This document shows, piece after piece, positions 44,714 to 55,393 of a stretch of 64,000 bases of DNA (positions are counted from its first letter, which is position 1; every line of letters starts with the position of its first letter). The notes under the pieces are model-generated. The model did no database searches and was not told where the DNA came from. It was given only the letters and a program-made list of their open reading frames with translations. The position numbers and the translations under genes are program-made. This DNA comes from Acetobacter pomorum (GTDB lineage: Bacteria > Pseudomonadota > Alphaproteobacteria > Acetobacterales > Acetobacteraceae): contig NZ_PEBQ01000014.1 in NCBI RefSeq assembly GCF_002738225.1, forward strand, positions 44,189 to 108,188, read 5' to 3'.

Positions 44714-46129
44714 TCACTGCTCTGTCATGCCCGCATGCCGGGCGCAAACCTCATCCGCCAGTTCCTGAAAGCGCAGGCCACGAGCCTCAAAGCCAGAAAA
44801 CTGATCAAAGCTGGCGCAGGCGGGTGAAAGCAGCACAACAGGCGTATGCGTACGGTGTGCTTCCGTATAAGCCGCAGGCACGGCGTTTTCCAGTGTTTCT
44901 GCCATTGTAAAAGGCACGTTGTGTTCTTTTAGTGTTTGGGCAAGCAGCGGAGCATCCCGCCCAATCAGGAATGTATGAACAATATGCGGGAAATAGGGCG
45001 TGAGGGAGGCAATGCCTCCCTCTTTTGCTATACCGCCCGCAATCCAGATCAGTTTTTCATAGCATCCCAATGCGCGTGCAGCTGCATCTGCATTTGTGGC
45101 TTTGCTGTCATCCACAAACTCTACCCCGTTACAGGTAGCAACGCGTTTTTGCCGATGTGGCAGGCCGGGAAAGGAGGCTACAGCCTGTGCAATGGCTGCA
45201 TCTGGCACACCCAGAAAACGCGCGATAGCAATAGCGGCTGCTGCATTTTCTGCATTGTGGGTGCCGGGAAGGCTAGGCCCGGTTTGCGCTATGCGTGTGC
45301 TGTGGTGCCATATGGCACCATCTTTGCCGTAGTAAGAACAGGCAGGGTTGGTGCCGGAAATGGTTTCACATTTGGCAGGGCCGTGTTCCAGTTCTGCGGC
45401 AATGGTGCGGCACCATGCATCATCCATACCAATCACGGCCAGATCCTTGTTTGTCTGACCGGTGAACACACGCTTTTTGGCTTGGGCGTAGCCATCCATA
45501 CCTGCATGACGGTCCAGATGATCTGGTGTCAGGTTCAGCAAACATGCGGCATCAAAGCGCAGGGTATCCAGCCGTTCCAGCATGTAGGATGACATTTCCA
45601 GCACATATACGCCGTTATCTGGCAGCAAAGGCAGGGCCAAAGCGGCTGGCCCAAGGTTGCCACCAGCAGCTACAGGCAGTTTGGCTTCTGCCAGAATATG
45701 GGCCAGCAAAGTGGTGGTGGTGGATTTGCCGTTGGTGCCTGTAATACCAACAAAACGGGCCTTGCTGCCAGATTGACGCACAGCCCGATAAAGCACTTCT
45801 GCATCGGAAAGAATGGGAATACCCGCGGCCTTGGCCATAAGGGCAATAGGGTGCGGCTTAGGTAAAACGTGCGGGATACCGGGGGAAAGAATAAGCGCTT
45901 CAAACCCATTCAGGCTTTCAAACGGCTTGCACGTAATATGTGCGGCAACATCTGGCGGAAGGGTAGAAAGTGCATCTGCCAGCCCTTTACGTCCGCCCTC
46001 ACCATCATCCCATACCTGTACGGTGGCTCCTGTGCTTGCCAGCATAAGCACGGCTGGCAGGCCATTTTTACCAAGGCCGAAAACAGCAAAGCGCTGCCCG
46101 GAAAACAGGGAGGGTGAAAAGCCGTTCAT
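44714..46129 (-). CDS. murD: UDP-N-acetylmuramoylalanine--D-glutamate ligase MurD
   Basis: 471 residues. It adds D-Glu to UDP-MurNAc-L-Ala. Seen: [15 protein letters not shown]-terminal Rossmann region, ATP site [28 protein letters not shown], and the C-terminal [19 protein letters not shown]. The ATG at 46129 makes an ATGA overlap with the mraY stop; the earlier in-frame start at 46213 would lie inside mraY. Confidence 0.96.
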   Translation of the reverse strand: MNGFSPSLFSGQRFAVFGLGKNGLPAVLMLASTGATVQVWDDGEGGRKGLADALSTLPPDVAAHITCKPFESLNGFEALILSPGIPHVLPKPHPIALMAKAAGIPILSDAEVLYRAVRQSGSKARFVGITGTNGKSTTTTLLAHILAEAKLPVAAGGNLGPAALALPLLPDNGVYVLEMSSYMLERLDTLRFDAACLLNLTPDHLDRHAGMDGYAQAKKRVFTGQTNKDLAVIGMDDAWCRTIAAELEHGPAKCETISGTNPACSYYGKDGAIWHHSTRIAQTGPSLPGTHNAENAAAAIAIARFLGVPDAAIAQAVASFPGLPHRQKRVATCNGVEFVDDSKATNADAAARALGCYEKLIWIAGGIAKEGGIASLTPYFPHIVHTFLIGRDAPLLAQTLKEHNVPFTMAETLENAVPAAYTEAHRTHTPVVLLSPACASFDQFSGFEARGLRFQELADEVCARHAGMTEQ

Positions 46130-47220
46130 CTTAGTTTCAGCGTGGCCAGACCACACAGCCCCAGAACAATGGAAACAATCCAGAACCGAATGACAATCTT
46201 GGGTTCTGCCCATCCTTTTTTCTCAAAATGGTGGTGGAACGGGGCCATAAGAAACACACGCCGGCCTGTGCGTTTGTACCAGAATACTTGGATGACCACA
46301 GAAAGTGTTTCTGCCACAAATAGGCCGCCGACAATGCACAGCACCAGTTCATGTTTAATGGCGACAGCCAATGAACCCAACGCGCCGCCAAGGGAGAGGG
46401 AGCCTGTATCCCCCATAAATACCGAGGCTGGAGGGGCATTAAACCACAAAAACCCAAGGCCAGCGCCTACAAGGGCAGCGCAGAATACGGCCAGTTCCCC
46501 TGTACCGGGCACAGCGTGAATTTGCAGGTAATCAGCAAAAACGTGGTTGCCAACCAGATAGGAGAGAATGGCAAACACCAAAGAGGCCACAATAACCGGG
46601 CCAATGGCCAGCCCATCCAGCCCATCTGTAAAGTTTACCGCGTTGCCAAAGCCGGTAATGACGATCATGGCGAAAACGGGGTAGAGAATACCCAGCGGCA
46701 GCAGAAGGTCTTTTACAAACGGAAAAGCCAGATGATTTGCCAGTTCTGGCGGCATGAGATGTTGCAGCCACCATCCACAAATCAGTGAGATACCGAATTC
46801 TCCCCCCAATCTGGCACGCTTGGAAAGCCCATCTGTATTGCGGCGGGCCAGTTTGCGGTAATCATCCGCAAACCCAATGGCGCCAAACCCCAGAGTGGTG
46901 AGCATAACGGCCCACACAAACCCGTTTTCCAGATCTCCCCAGATCAGCATGGAAACCATCAGGGAAATCAAAATCAGCACACCCCCCATTGTTGGTGTGC
47001 CCGTTTTTTCCAGAATATGGCGTTCGGGGCCAACGGCACGAATGGGTTGGCCTTCTCGTTGAATGCGGCGCAACATTCTGATCAGCGGACGGCCAAGAAG
47101 AAGGCTGATGCCAAGGGCTGTCATACATGCACACCCCGCGCGAAACGTGATGTAACGTAGCAGATTCAGAATTGTAATATGGCCATCATGCGCAGCATGA
47201 GAAATCAGCATATAGAGCAT
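46126..47220 (-). CDS. mraY: Phospho-N-acetylmuramoyl-pentapeptide transferase MraY
   Basis: 364 residues, an inner-membrane enzyme of about ten helices that joins the muramyl pentapeptide phosphate to undecaprenyl phosphate, giving lipid I. Catalytic Asp motifs: [18 protein letters not shown] and [11 protein letters not shown]; the C-terminal [13 protein letters not shown] is the family His motif. The ATG at 47220 shares one base with the murF stop (TAATG), which supports it over the GTG three codons upstream. Confidence 0.96.
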   Translation of the reverse strand: MLYMLISHAAHDGHITILNLLRYITFRAGCACMTALGISLLLGRPLIRMLRRIQREGQPIRAVGPERHILEKTGTPTMGGVLILISLMVSMLIWGDLENGFVWAVMLTTLGFGAIGFADDYRKLARRNTDGLSKRARLGGEFGISLICGWWLQHLMPPELANHLAFPFVKDLLLPLGILYPVFAMIVITGFGNAVNFTDGLDGLAIGPVIVASLVFAILSYLVGNHVFADYLQIHAVPGTGELAVFCAALVGAGLGFLWFNAPPASVFMGDTGSLSLGGALGSLAVAIKHELVLCIVGGLFVAETLSVVIQVFWYKRTGRRVFLMAPFHHHFEKKGWAEPKIVIRFWIVSIVLGLCGLATLKLR

Positions 47221-48605
47221 TAGGCACACTCCACCGTAGGAAGTGTGTTAAGTGCTGCAATAATATCCCGCATGCGGCTTCCTAAACTGCCTTTTACCAA
47301 TATGGCGTCCCCTTTGCGCAATGCCGCGCAGACATGAGGAACAAGTAAGGCGGCGCTTTCTGCCCACGCACCCTGCTTGGAGGGTGGAAGGGCATCAAAA
47401 AGGGTTTTCATGTAGGATCCGCAGCAAAAAACAAGATCAGCAGCACTGGCGGCAGGGGCAGCAAGTACCTGATGTTCGGAAATGGAGAATTCACCCAGTT
47501 CACGCATATCGCCTAAAACGGCAATGCGGCGTGTGGCAGGGATATGATGCAAAACATCCAAGGCCGCCCGAATGGAAGCGGCTGAGGCATTGTAACTTTC
47601 ATCCAGCAGCGTAATGGTTCCGCCCGCAATTTGGGTGAGGGCACCACGCCCTTTGCCGGGCCGAAAATCTGCCAACGCAGTTGCCGCTTTTGCAACATCT
47701 GCGCCAAGTGCGGCACAGGCAGCTAGTGCCGCAACAGCATTGCGGGCCAGATGCGTACCAGGGGCACGAAGATGGACGTGAAACGTTTGACCTTGAATGG
47801 AAACATCAAAGCGTGAGCCATCAGCATTCGTCTGCAAATGTATCAGATATGCCGGGCTTTGAGGATTAGCGCCGCAAGGCCACAAAACTGCATGTGCCTT
47901 TTCTGCAGCAGTAGTAAAAAACTGCGTGCCGTGCGCATCATCTGGCACAATGGCAATGCCGCCTTTAGGCAGGGCGGTGATGAGAGATGCTTTTTCTTCC
48001 GCAATGGCGTCCAGGCTGCCCATATGGCCCAGATGTGCTGACCCAATGGTGGTAATAACAGCCACATCCGGTTTGACCATTCTGGCAAGTGGGAGAATTT
48101 CTCCCGGATGGTTCATGCCAATTTCACTGATACAAAAAGCGGCTTCTCGTGGCAGGCGCGCCAGCGTAAGCGGCACGCCCCAATGGTTATTGTAGGATGC
48201 CTCTGCCGCATGCGTTAGGCCAGAAGGTGCCAAGCAGAGCCGCAGCATTTCCTTGGTGGTGGTTTTACCCACGCTACCCGTTACAGCAACCACTTTTCCC
48301 TTAAAACGTGCACGTGCAGCGTGTGCCAGTTTTTGCAGGCCAAGCATGGTATCTGGCACTAGCAAAATACGTGCATCTGTCAGCCCTTCGGCAGCGTGGG
48401 CCAAAACAGCAGCGGCACCTTTTTCAAGCGCAGCGGCAATATGTGCGTGTCCATCGCTGTTATCACCTTTAAGGGCAATAAACAGGTCTCCGGGCGCAAG
48501 TGTGCGCGTATCAATAGAAATGCCGGTAACGGAGATGGGGGTCTTTCCTAAAAATTTCCCACCTGTTGCGGTTTCAAGTTCTTCCCGCGTCCACAAAAGG
48601 GTCAT
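47220..48605 (-). CDS. murF: UDP-MurNAc-tripeptide--D-alanyl-D-alanine ligase MurF
   Basis: 461 residues. It adds the D-Ala-D-Ala dipeptide to the UDP-MurNAc-tripeptide. Seen: [19 protein letters not shown] at the N-terminus, ATP site [28 protein letters not shown], the C-terminal [16 protein letters not shown] and [14 protein letters not shown] overlap with murE upstream and TAATG with mraY downstream. Confidence 0.96.
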   Translation of the reverse strand: MTLLWTREELETATGGKFLGKTPISVTGISIDTRTLAPGDLFIALKGDNSDGHAHIAAALEKGAAAVLAHAAEGLTDARILLVPDTMLGLQKLAHAARARFKGKVVAVTGSVGKTTTKEMLRLCLAPSGLTHAAEASYNNHWGVPLTLARLPREAAFCISEIGMNHPGEILPLARMVKPDVAVITTIGSAHLGHMGSLDAIAEEKASLITALPKGGIAIVPDDAHGTQFFTTAAEKAHAVLWPCGANPQSPAYLIHLQTNADGSRFDVSIQGQTFHVHLRAPGTHLARNAVAALAACAALGADVAKAATALADFRPGKGRGALTQIAGGTITLLDESYNASAASIRAALDVLHHIPATRRIAVLGDMRELGEFSISEHQVLAAPAASAADLVFCCGSYMKTLFDALPPSKQGAWAESAALLVPHVCAALRKGDAILVKGSLGSRMRDIIAALNTLPTVECA

Positions 48606-50071
48606 GAACAGCCCGCCAGTGTGCGCAACACGGCGGCATCATCAAACGGTAAAATGGTATTGCCTATAATTTGTCCCTGTTCATGACCCTTGCCGGCCAC
48701 AACCAGTACGTCATCTGTTTTCAGCATGGAAAGAGCTTCTGCTATCGCCTGTTTTCTATCTGCAATTTCCAGCGCCTGCGGGGCGCCAGCTTTTATATCT
48801 GCACGAATGGATGCGGGGTTTTCTGTGCGTGGGTTATCATCCGTAATAATGGCAATATCCGCACCCTTTACAGCTTCCTGCCCCATAAGGGGGCGTTTGC
48901 CGCTGTCACGATCTCCCCCGGCACCTAAAACAACAATCAATCTGCCGCGCGCATGCGGGCGTAAGGAGGCAAGAAGCCGTGCCAGTGCATCCGGTGTGTG
49001 GGCATAATCCACATAGGCACACGCTCCGTTGGGCAAAACAGTTGCGCGTTCCAACCGACCGCGAACGCCTCGAAGTTGCGTAAGCAAGGGCAGAATATGT
49101 GCAATTTCCGCATCATCCTGCGCAGCAAGAGCTACAGCCAGCAAGACGTTATCTGCTTGAAAACGCCCTGGAATGGGGAGCAAAACCGTGCTGATGCGTC
49201 CATTATGCTGAATTGTCAGTTCCTGCCCGGCAGGCAGGGCATGATGTGTAACAAGGCGGAGTGTTGTGCCTTGTTCTCCCACCAACCGTAGCTGCAGTTT
49301 TCGACGTGAGGCAATGGACTGTATGGCTGCCAGAGTTTCTGCGTCCATATCAGCATTTGCGGCCGCAATAGCATGTTCGGGCAAAAGGGTATCAAACAGC
49401 TTCAGCTTTGCTGCACGATAGGCATCAAGTGTCAGATGATAATCCAGATGATCCCGGGTTAGATTGGTAAAGCTAGCCGCAGCCAAATGGAGGCCATCTA
49501 ACCGTCCCTGTTCCAACCCGTGGGATGAAGCTTCCAGCGCAACATGATCAAACCCGGATTGCGCAAGGGCCGCCAAACCATTGGCCAGCGCGACAGGATC
49601 TGGCGTTGTAAGTGGGGGAAAGGAGATTGCGGTATTTTCTGCCCCAGTCAGGCCAAGCGTGCCAATGGCTGCCGCTTTAAACCCCTGCAATGTCCATATC
49701 TGGCGTATAAAATCCGCAGTGCTGGTTTTGCCATTTGTGCCTGTAATGGCCACAAGATGCTGTGGTTGAGGTCCAGCCAGAAGAGAGGCCATAAGTGCCA
49801 GGGCATGGCGTGGGTTGGGTGCCAAAACTAGTGGGCGAACAGGCACATTTTCTGGCCAAGGTGTGTTTGTGGGTGCCAGAACGGCTGTTGCGCCATTTTG
49901 CACAGCAGTTGCAATAAATGTTCGGCCATCTGTTTTAACACCAGGCACTGCAACAAAAAGCGTGCCTGGCTTTACCTGCCGACTGTCCGCCGTAATGGCC
50001 GTAATTTCAGGATTTGCAGATAGGGCAGGCAGCCCTGCCGCAGCAAGAAGAGAAGAAAGAGGGAGGCTCAT
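48602..50071 (-). CDS. murE: UDP-MurNAc-L-Ala-D-Glu--meso-DAP ligase MurE
   Basis: 489 residues. It adds the third stem amino acid. Seen: ITADSRQVKPGTLFVAVPG, ATP site ITGTNGKTSTADF, NLTRDHLDYHLT, VDYAHTPDAL and DDNPRTENP near the C-terminus. The DNPR motif is the known signature for meso-diaminopimelate rather than lysine, fitting a Gram-negative wall. ATGA overlaps with ftsI before it and murF after it. Confidence 0.96.
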   Translation of the reverse strand: MSLPLSSLLAAAGLPALSANPEITAITADSRQVKPGTLFVAVPGVKTDGRTFIATAVQNGATAVLAPTNTPWPENVPVRPLVLAPNPRHALALMASLLAGPQPQHLVAITGTNGKTSTADFIRQIWTLQGFKAAAIGTLGLTGAENTAISFPPLTTPDPVALANGLAALAQSGFDHVALEASSHGLEQGRLDGLHLAAASFTNLTRDHLDYHLTLDAYRAAKLKLFDTLLPEHAIAAANADMDAETLAAIQSIASRRKLQLRLVGEQGTTLRLVTHHALPAGQELTIQHNGRISTVLLPIPGRFQADNVLLAVALAAQDDAEIAHILPLLTQLRGVRGRLERATVLPNGACAYVDYAHTPDALARLLASLRPHARGRLIVVLGAGGDRDSGKRPLMGQEAVKGADIAIITDDNPRTENPASIRADIKAGAPQALEIADRKQAIAEALSMLKTDDVLVVAGKGHEQGQIIGNTILPFDDAAVLRTLAGCS

Positions 50072-52086
50072 TCGTCCATAACCTCCGCATCCGCTTTTTT
50101 ACGTTCTGCCATGGCACGTTTGAGCGCCGCTTTTTCTGCCTTGTGTTCTGCTTCTGCCTTGCGTGGGTCTCCGGGGTCATTTCCGGGACCAAGAGGTCTT
50201 ACCCCGCGTGGTACGGTGGGGTGCAGGGGCAGGGCCATCTGCGCATCAATCTGTTCAGCATGCTCGGTATCGGGGAAAATCTGGAGCATGGGGCCAATAC
50301 GTGAAACAATTTTGGAAACAGTGGGGGCTGCGTTCCAGCCAGCTGTTGTCCAGCCATGTGTCTGGGGGGTGGCCTTGGGGCTATCCAGCATCACATACAC
50401 AGCATAGTGCGGGGCATTCATGGGAAAGATGCCCGTAAAAGCTGAAATATTCACGTGTTTTAGATAACCACCATGTGGCCCGATCTTTTCTGCCGTACCG
50501 GTTTTACCACCCACAAAATATCCCGGAGATTCCGCCGTATGGCCTGTGCCATGCGTCACATCCAACCGCAGCAGGCGGCGCAGCAGGCTAGATATTTTCT
50601 CGGAAAGAACACGTGGGCCTGCTGGCGTTACAGGTTCATCAGATGTGCTGCTTGGGGCATCATCTTCCACACTTTGCTCAAGCGCTGCATTCTGGATGCC
50701 GCTGGCAAACTGCGTGTTAATACCAGAGGCGCTGGTGGTGGTGTTGGCCGGGTCTTCCTTATCCAACAGCGTTGGGGTTACCAGAATACCACCATTTACC
50801 GTGGCTGCTGTGCCGCGCACAATGGCTAACGGAGGTTCTGCCACACCGTGCCCGAACCCGACTGTCATAACCGTGGCGATGCCCCATTGATGCGGCACCA
50901 AAGGCCGTGCCGCTTCGGGCAACTCAACCGGAACGGGGGAGAAAAACCCCATGGCACGCAGCCATTCGGATTGTTTTTTACCGCCAACATCCAATGCAAT
51001 ATGTGCCGCCGCCGGGTTGGATGAATATGCCATCACTTCGGGCAATGTCAGCCACGGGGAGAAATGATCGCTCTTCATGTCACGGATGGTAAAGCGCCCG
51101 ATGTGCAAGGGCACGGATGAAAAGCGGTCCCAAATATGGATGGTGCCGGTTTCCAGCCCCATGGCCGCCGTTTGAAGTTTGAAGGTAGAGCCAGGTTCGT
51201 AAAGGCCTGTCACAGCCCGGTTAAAGCGCTCATCATTGGTGGCATGGGCAAAATTATTGGCGTCAAAGTCAGGCAGGCTGACCATGGCAATAATTTCACC
51301 GCTCCGTACATCCATAACAATGCCACATGCGCCAATGGCCTGAAAGGTTTGCATGGCATTTGCCACTTCCTCACGCACAGCGGATTGAACGCGAATATCG
51401 AGTGACAGACGAAGGGGGCGATGATCAGAAAGCAGGCGTTTATCGAAATATTTTTCAATACCGGCCACGCCATGGTCGTCAATATCAACAGCACCCATAA
51501 TCTGGGCGGCCATACGCCCTAGGGGGTAATGGCGTCTTTCCCCCGGCTCAAAATAGATACCCGGAATGCCAAGGTTATTGATGGCCAGTTCCTGCTGGGG
51601 GGAAATATTACGTGCAATGTAAACAAACTGCTTGGGGCGGGAAAGACGATCTGCCGTTTCTTCCTCATCCAGATCCTTCAGGATGGATTTCAGTTTGTGT
51701 GCAACATCCTTGGGGTCAATCAGCTCTTGTGGGTTAGCGTAAACCTGCGCAACGGGCAGGGAAAGTGCCAATGTCTGGCCATTACGGTCCACAATGGAAG
51801 CTCGATGCACCTGAGGGAGCGAGAAATCCCCCGCCAGGCTACCCTTGGGGTCAATTTTGGGGATTTCGGGAATTTGCGGTGCAATCTGCCGTTTTTCCGG
51901 CGCCATGGGGCGGATAACTGTGGCAATGCTGAGTTTAAGCGCCACAACAGCAAAAAGCAGGCAGAAACCGCCAGCAACACCCAAAAGCCTTACATGCATT
52001 TGGTCCCGATGTGCGCGGGCGCGCAGATCGTCCCCCGTAACACCTACTGTACGCGTTGTGTCGGGGTCTTGGGGGGAGACAGACAT
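50068..52086 (-). CDS. ftsI: Peptidoglycan D,D-transpeptidase FtsI (PBP3)
   Basis: 672 residues, a class B penicillin-binding protein that cross-links septal peptidoglycan with FtsW. One N-terminal membrane helix (about residues 33-56) precedes the periplasmic pedestal domain with RASIVDRNGQTLA. Transpeptidase motifs: STFK with nucleophile S300, SSN (YSSNPAA), and KTGTA with K528. The last 60 or so residues, after the catalytic domain, are rich in charged residues and end in DAEVMDE. The start fits the membrane helix position. ATGA overlap with murE. Confidence 0.95.
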   Translation of the reverse strand: MSVSPQDPDTTRTVGVTGDDLRARAHRDQMHVRLLGVAGGFCLLFAVVALKLSIATVIRPMAPEKRQIAPQIPEIPKIDPKGSLAGDFSLPQVHRASIVDRNGQTLALSLPVAQVYANPQELIDPKDVAHKLKSILKDLDEEETADRLSRPKQFVYIARNISPQQELAINNLGIPGIYFEPGERRHYPLGRMAAQIMGAVDIDDHGVAGIEKYFDKRLLSDHRPLRLSLDIRVQSAVREEVANAMQTFQAIGACGIVMDVRSGEIIAMVSLPDFDANNFAHATNDERFNRAVTGLYEPGSTFKLQTAAMGLETGTIHIWDRFSSVPLHIGRFTIRDMKSDHFSPWLTLPEVMAYSSNPAAAHIALDVGGKKQSEWLRAMGFFSPVPVELPEAARPLVPHQWGIATVMTVGFGHGVAEPPLAIVRGTAATVNGGILVTPTLLDKEDPANTTTSASGINTQFASGIQNAALEQSVEDDAPSSTSDEPVTPAGPRVLSEKISSLLRRLLRLDVTHGTGHTAESPGYFVGGKTGTAEKIGPHGGYLKHVNISAFTGIFPMNAPHYAVYVMLDSPKATPQTHGWTTAGWNAAPTVSKIVSRIGPMLQIFPDTEHAEQIDAQMALPLHPTVPRGVRPLGPGNDPGDPRKAEAEHKAEKAALKRAMAERKKADAEVMDE

Positions 52087-52118
52087 GTCAGGTCAAAAAG
52101 GCCTTTAACCACAAATAA

Positions 52119-53117
52119 TCAGTTGGCAACGGGAACCGGAGCCGGCAACGCATCTCCACCACGGCTGAGCAGAGAGCCGCTGCTATAACCGGAAGTGGCG
52201 CGCGCTTCCATATAGCTGGAAGGCGTAGGAGATGTGCGGTGTGGGCGTGTGGCATGCCAACTGGCCGCGGCAACCGGAAGCGGATGCCGGATAGGGGCTG
52301 CCTCATCATCCGTAGCCTGTGCAACATGCCGTATGGCAGGGGTTGTTGTGTGGGACAGGCTGTGGCGGATGGGTGCCGCAGGCGCATCATCATCCACGTT
52401 GGTAGAGGCAACAACCTGTGGGCGTGGTGTTTCTGTTACAACACGGTGCGCAGGGCGAGAAAGTGCTGTGGGTTCTGTTGTTTGTGCAACACGTACGGGC
52501 GCAACAGCAGGTTCAGGCGCGGCATGAGGGTGATCATGATGCACAACAGGAGCATGTAGGACAGGTATAGCATCAGCTACGGATGCTGCGTGAGGATGCG
52601 GTGCAGGTTCAGCTGCAGCATGTGGCACATCAGCTACCAGAGCGGGAACTGCCACGGGGCGTGCAGGATGGCTTACTGCTGCCGGTGTGTTGTGTGCAGG
52701 GCGTGCATCAGCCACAACAGCCGGGGCTGGTGCATGTGCTGGTGGTGCAATAACAGGTGGAGGTGCAACGCCAGCAGCTTTATCCGCAACCAATGCCGCC
52801 GGGGCAGGGGGCTGAGCATCTTTCACAACGGCGGGAAGATGCCCTTCCAGATCAGCCATGCGCACAAACTGTGTAGGGTCCATTGTATGCAGCCCGGCTT
52901 CGTGCCGTGCCACAAGCTGTGCAAGGCGTTCAGGCTGATTTTCCAAAGCCCATTCCGTGCGCAGAATGGATGTTTGTGTACGAACGTGCTCCGTTTCCTT
53001 CACGATCTGAGAAATCTGCTGATCAAGAAGGGTGGTCTGGTGCTTCTTTGTGTAAAGGAAAAAGCCAGATGCAATCGCCAGAACCGCACAGCAGCATGTA
53101 AATGGACGGGGGATCAT
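52119..53117 (-). CDS. ftsL: FtsL-position protein with long Ala/Pro/His-rich tail
   Basis: 332 residues. By position (between rsmH and ftsI) and by its first 100 residues it looks like FtsL: a short cytoplasmic start, a membrane helix at about residues 6-21, then a coiled coil (LLDQQISQIVKETEHVRTQ) and LAQLVARHEAGL. The remaining 230 residues are unusual: low-complexity, repeating units of Ala, Pro, Val and His, such as HAPAPAVVADARPAHN and VADVPHAAAEPAPHPH, which would extend into the periplasm. FtsL is normally near 120 residues. The tail could span the periplasm or be disordered. Similarity beyond the N-terminus cannot be judged by eye. Confidence 0.75.
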   Translation of the reverse strand: MIPRPFTCCCAVLAIASGFFLYTKKHQTTLLDQQISQIVKETEHVRTQTSILRTEWALENQPERLAQLVARHEAGLHTMDPTQFVRMADLEGHLPAVVKDAQPPAPAALVADKAAGVAPPPVIAPPAHAPAPAVVADARPAHNTPAAVSHPARPVAVPALVADVPHAAAEPAPHPHAASVADAIPVLHAPVVHHDHPHAAPEPAVAPVRVAQTTEPTALSRPAHRVVTETPRPQVVASTNVDDDAPAAPIRHSLSHTTTPAIRHVAQATDDEAAPIRHPLPVAAASWHATRPHRTSPTPSSYMEARATSGYSSGSLLSRGGDALPAPVPVAN

Positions 53118-53121
53118 GGAC

Positions 53122-54129
53122 TTAACCCTTTTTTACGGAAGCAGGGGATAATGCACGTTTCATAACAGCGCGCAGCCGTGCACTTCTGGCGCGGGGATTA
53201 TGGCTACATTCAATATCGCTGGGTCTGCGGGCTTTGTGCGTAAGGGCCACAAAGTCAGCTTCTGGTGCAGGGGTTGCTGCGGCACGTGGATCATAGCGCG
53301 AAAAACTTTTATCCTTGCCTGTGGCATGCTGCACCATACGTTTGGCAATACGGTCTTCCAGTGAATGGAAGGAAACAACAACCAGCCGCCCACCCGGTGC
53401 CAGCATATCCAGCGCCTGTTCAAGCCCACGCTCAATTTCACCCAGTTCGTCATTCACGGCGATACGCAGCCCCTGAAAGGCACGCGTGGCAGAATCTATG
53501 CCGGAACGATCTTTGGGAATAACTGAACGCACAAGTTCAGCCAGCTGTGTTGTGGTGTGGAAAGGTGTTTCTGCCCGCGCATTTACAACAGCACGCGCAA
53601 GACGGCGTGCGTGACGTTCCTCTCCATAAAAATGGAAAATATCTGCCAGTTCCGCTTCCGGTGCCTTGTTGACGATATCTGCTGCCGATGGGCCAGATTT
53701 TTCCATCCGCATATCAAGTGGGCCTTCCATACGGAAGGAAAAGCCGCGCTCAGCTTCATCCAACTGAAAGGAAGATACACCCAGATCCAGCACAATGCCG
53801 TCAAAGGTGGCAATATCCGCTGCACGTGCAAGTTCCTGCATGTTGCCAAAACTACCTTGCAGCATATGGAGGCGTGATTCCCCGTTTGCAGCAGGGAAAG
53901 AATGGCTTAGCGCTTGCCCACGCGCAATGGCGTCCGGGTCACGGTCAATCGCCCATACGTTGCAGTCGGCGCTCTTCAAAATAGCGGAACTATAGCCACC
54001 GCCACCAAAAGTGCAGTCCAGAATACGCTCACCCTCTGCGGGGCGGAGATATTCCAGAACTTCGGGAAGCATAACGGGGATATGGCCCTGAGTGACCTCA
54101 GAGGAAGTGAGAGAAGAAAGAGCGTTCAT
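53122..54129 (-). CDS. rsmH: 16S rRNA (cytosine-1402-N4)-methyltransferase RsmH
   Basis: 335 residues. It methylates N4 of C1402 in 16S rRNA at the P site, using S-adenosylmethionine. Seen: [13 protein letters not shown] at the N-terminus, SAM loop [24 protein letters not shown], and [16 protein letters not shown] with DMRM after it; the C-terminal part has [14 protein letters not shown]. The start overlaps the mraZ stop by an ATGA. It is the second gene of the dcw cluster. Confidence 0.96.
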   Translation of the reverse strand: MNALSSLTSSEVTQGHIPVMLPEVLEYLRPAEGERILDCTFGGGGYSSAILKSADCNVWAIDRDPDAIARGQALSHSFPAANGESRLHMLQGSFGNMQELARAADIATFDGIVLDLGVSSFQLDEAERGFSFRMEGPLDMRMEKSGPSAADIVNKAPEAELADIFHFYGEERHARRLARAVVNARAETPFHTTTQLAELVRSVIPKDRSGIDSATRAFQGLRIAVNDELGEIERGLEQALDMLAPGGRLVVVSFHSLEDRIAKRMVQHATGKDKSFSRYDPRAAATPAPEADFVALTHKARRPSDIECSHNPRARSARLRAVMKRALSPASVKKG

Positions 54130-54611
54130 GCACGACGCCCTTTTGCATCTGCACTATCTGCGGCCGGAATACTGACACGACGTGAGCGCTGACGTGCTTC
54201 TACCCGCCGCTGCTGCGCCGCTTGGGGTTCCCATATCTGAAAAATGCGACCAACACCCATAAAGGCTGCTGTAGGGCTTTCTGCCAGCCCGGCATGTTCG
54301 CGTAAAAAATCGGGCAGAATAATACGGCCTTCGCGGTCAGGATCTATAGGGTAGGCATCTGCATACAGGGCGGCGGCCAGATCATCATGTTCATCAGAGA
54401 ACATGTCCAGCCGGTCTAGTGGTTCGGTCAGGCGTGCAAAGGTAGCGGCAGGCCATGCCTCAATACAGGGCAGGGTGTGGGAGGGGCGGAGAACCATCAG
54501 CGCGTCACCTTCCGTCTGCTGCTTTTTAAGCACTGAACGGAACCCGGCCGGAATCGAAACACGCCCCTTGGCATCGAATCGATTTTCATGCGTGCCGAGA
54601 AATACGCCCAC
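54126..54611 (-). CDS. mraZ: Transcriptional regulator MraZ (GTG start)
   Basis: 161 residues from the start chosen here. MraZ is a DNA-binding protein of the AbrB-like fold that represses the dcw cluster, including itself, in enterobacteria. The first half begins at [22 protein letters not shown], the family signature; the second half holds [21 protein letters not shown] use the GTG at 54611, since it makes the protein begin right before the conserved FLGTHEN; AGAGG lies 12 bases upstream. A longer frame from 54683 adds residues with no similarity. It begins the dcw cluster. Confidence 0.88.
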   Translation of the reverse strand: MGVFLGTHENRFDAKGRVSIPAGFRSVLKKQQTEGDALMVLRPSHTLPCIEAWPAATFARLTEPLDRLDMFSDEHDDLAAALYADAYPIDPDREGRIILPDFLREHAGLAESPTAAFMGVGRIFQIWEPQAAQQRRVEARQRSRRVSIPAADSADAKGRRA

Positions 54612-54698
54612 GTACGTTAGAAGCCTCTGCAGAATTAGCCTTTCCGTTCGCAAGTCAGCGGGGAACAGAACCGCTTTCACCACACGTATGGTTTAATA

Positions 54699-54723
54699 TG
54701 GGATAGCATGGGATGGTATGGGA
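54699..54723. promoter_or_regulatory. Three TGGGA repeats upstream of mraZ, candidate MraZ sites
   Basis: TGGGA occurs on the plus strand at 54699, 54709 and 54719, separated by 5 bases each, a strict 10-base period. MraZ in E. coli is known to bind direct repeats of TGGGN with 5-base spacers. The sites lie 88-112 bases before the GTG start, in the region where the cluster promoter would be. They read as TCCCA on the mraZ coding strand. Confidence 0.7.
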
Positions 54724-54818
54724 CGCAAATTAAAATAACAGAAAAAACAGCAGAAAACTGCCATTATTTAAGTATTCATACAGAAAAGATTTTAAGCTGA
54801 AATGTATTGATTTTAAGG

Positions 54819-54838
54819 CGGCAAACAAAAGATTGCCG
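54819..54838. repeat. Short inverted repeat between rnpB and mraZ
   Basis: CGGCAA and TTGCCG with an 8-base spacer. It lies 66-85 bases beyond the 3' end of RNase P RNA. On the minus strand it is followed by CCTTAAAATC, which is not a T run, so a normal rnpB terminator is not shown. It may be a processing or protection hairpin. Confidence 0.35.
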
Positions 54839-54903
54839 TTTTGTGTTCTTTTTATGTTCTATTTTTGCATGAAAACCAGGGGGAAATACGCATAAAGCAG
54901 AAT

Positions 54904-55329
<426 letters not shown>

Positions 55330-55393
55330 GGAGCGCACCCTGCGTCGGGCTTGCGTTCAGGTCAAGTCGCAAGAGATGTTATGAGGCATGACG

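Noticed and set aside
54612..54683. Longer mraZ reading from a GTG at 54683
   Set aside because: The added residues have no family similarity and no ribosome site; the conserved MraZ start is at the GTG at 54611.
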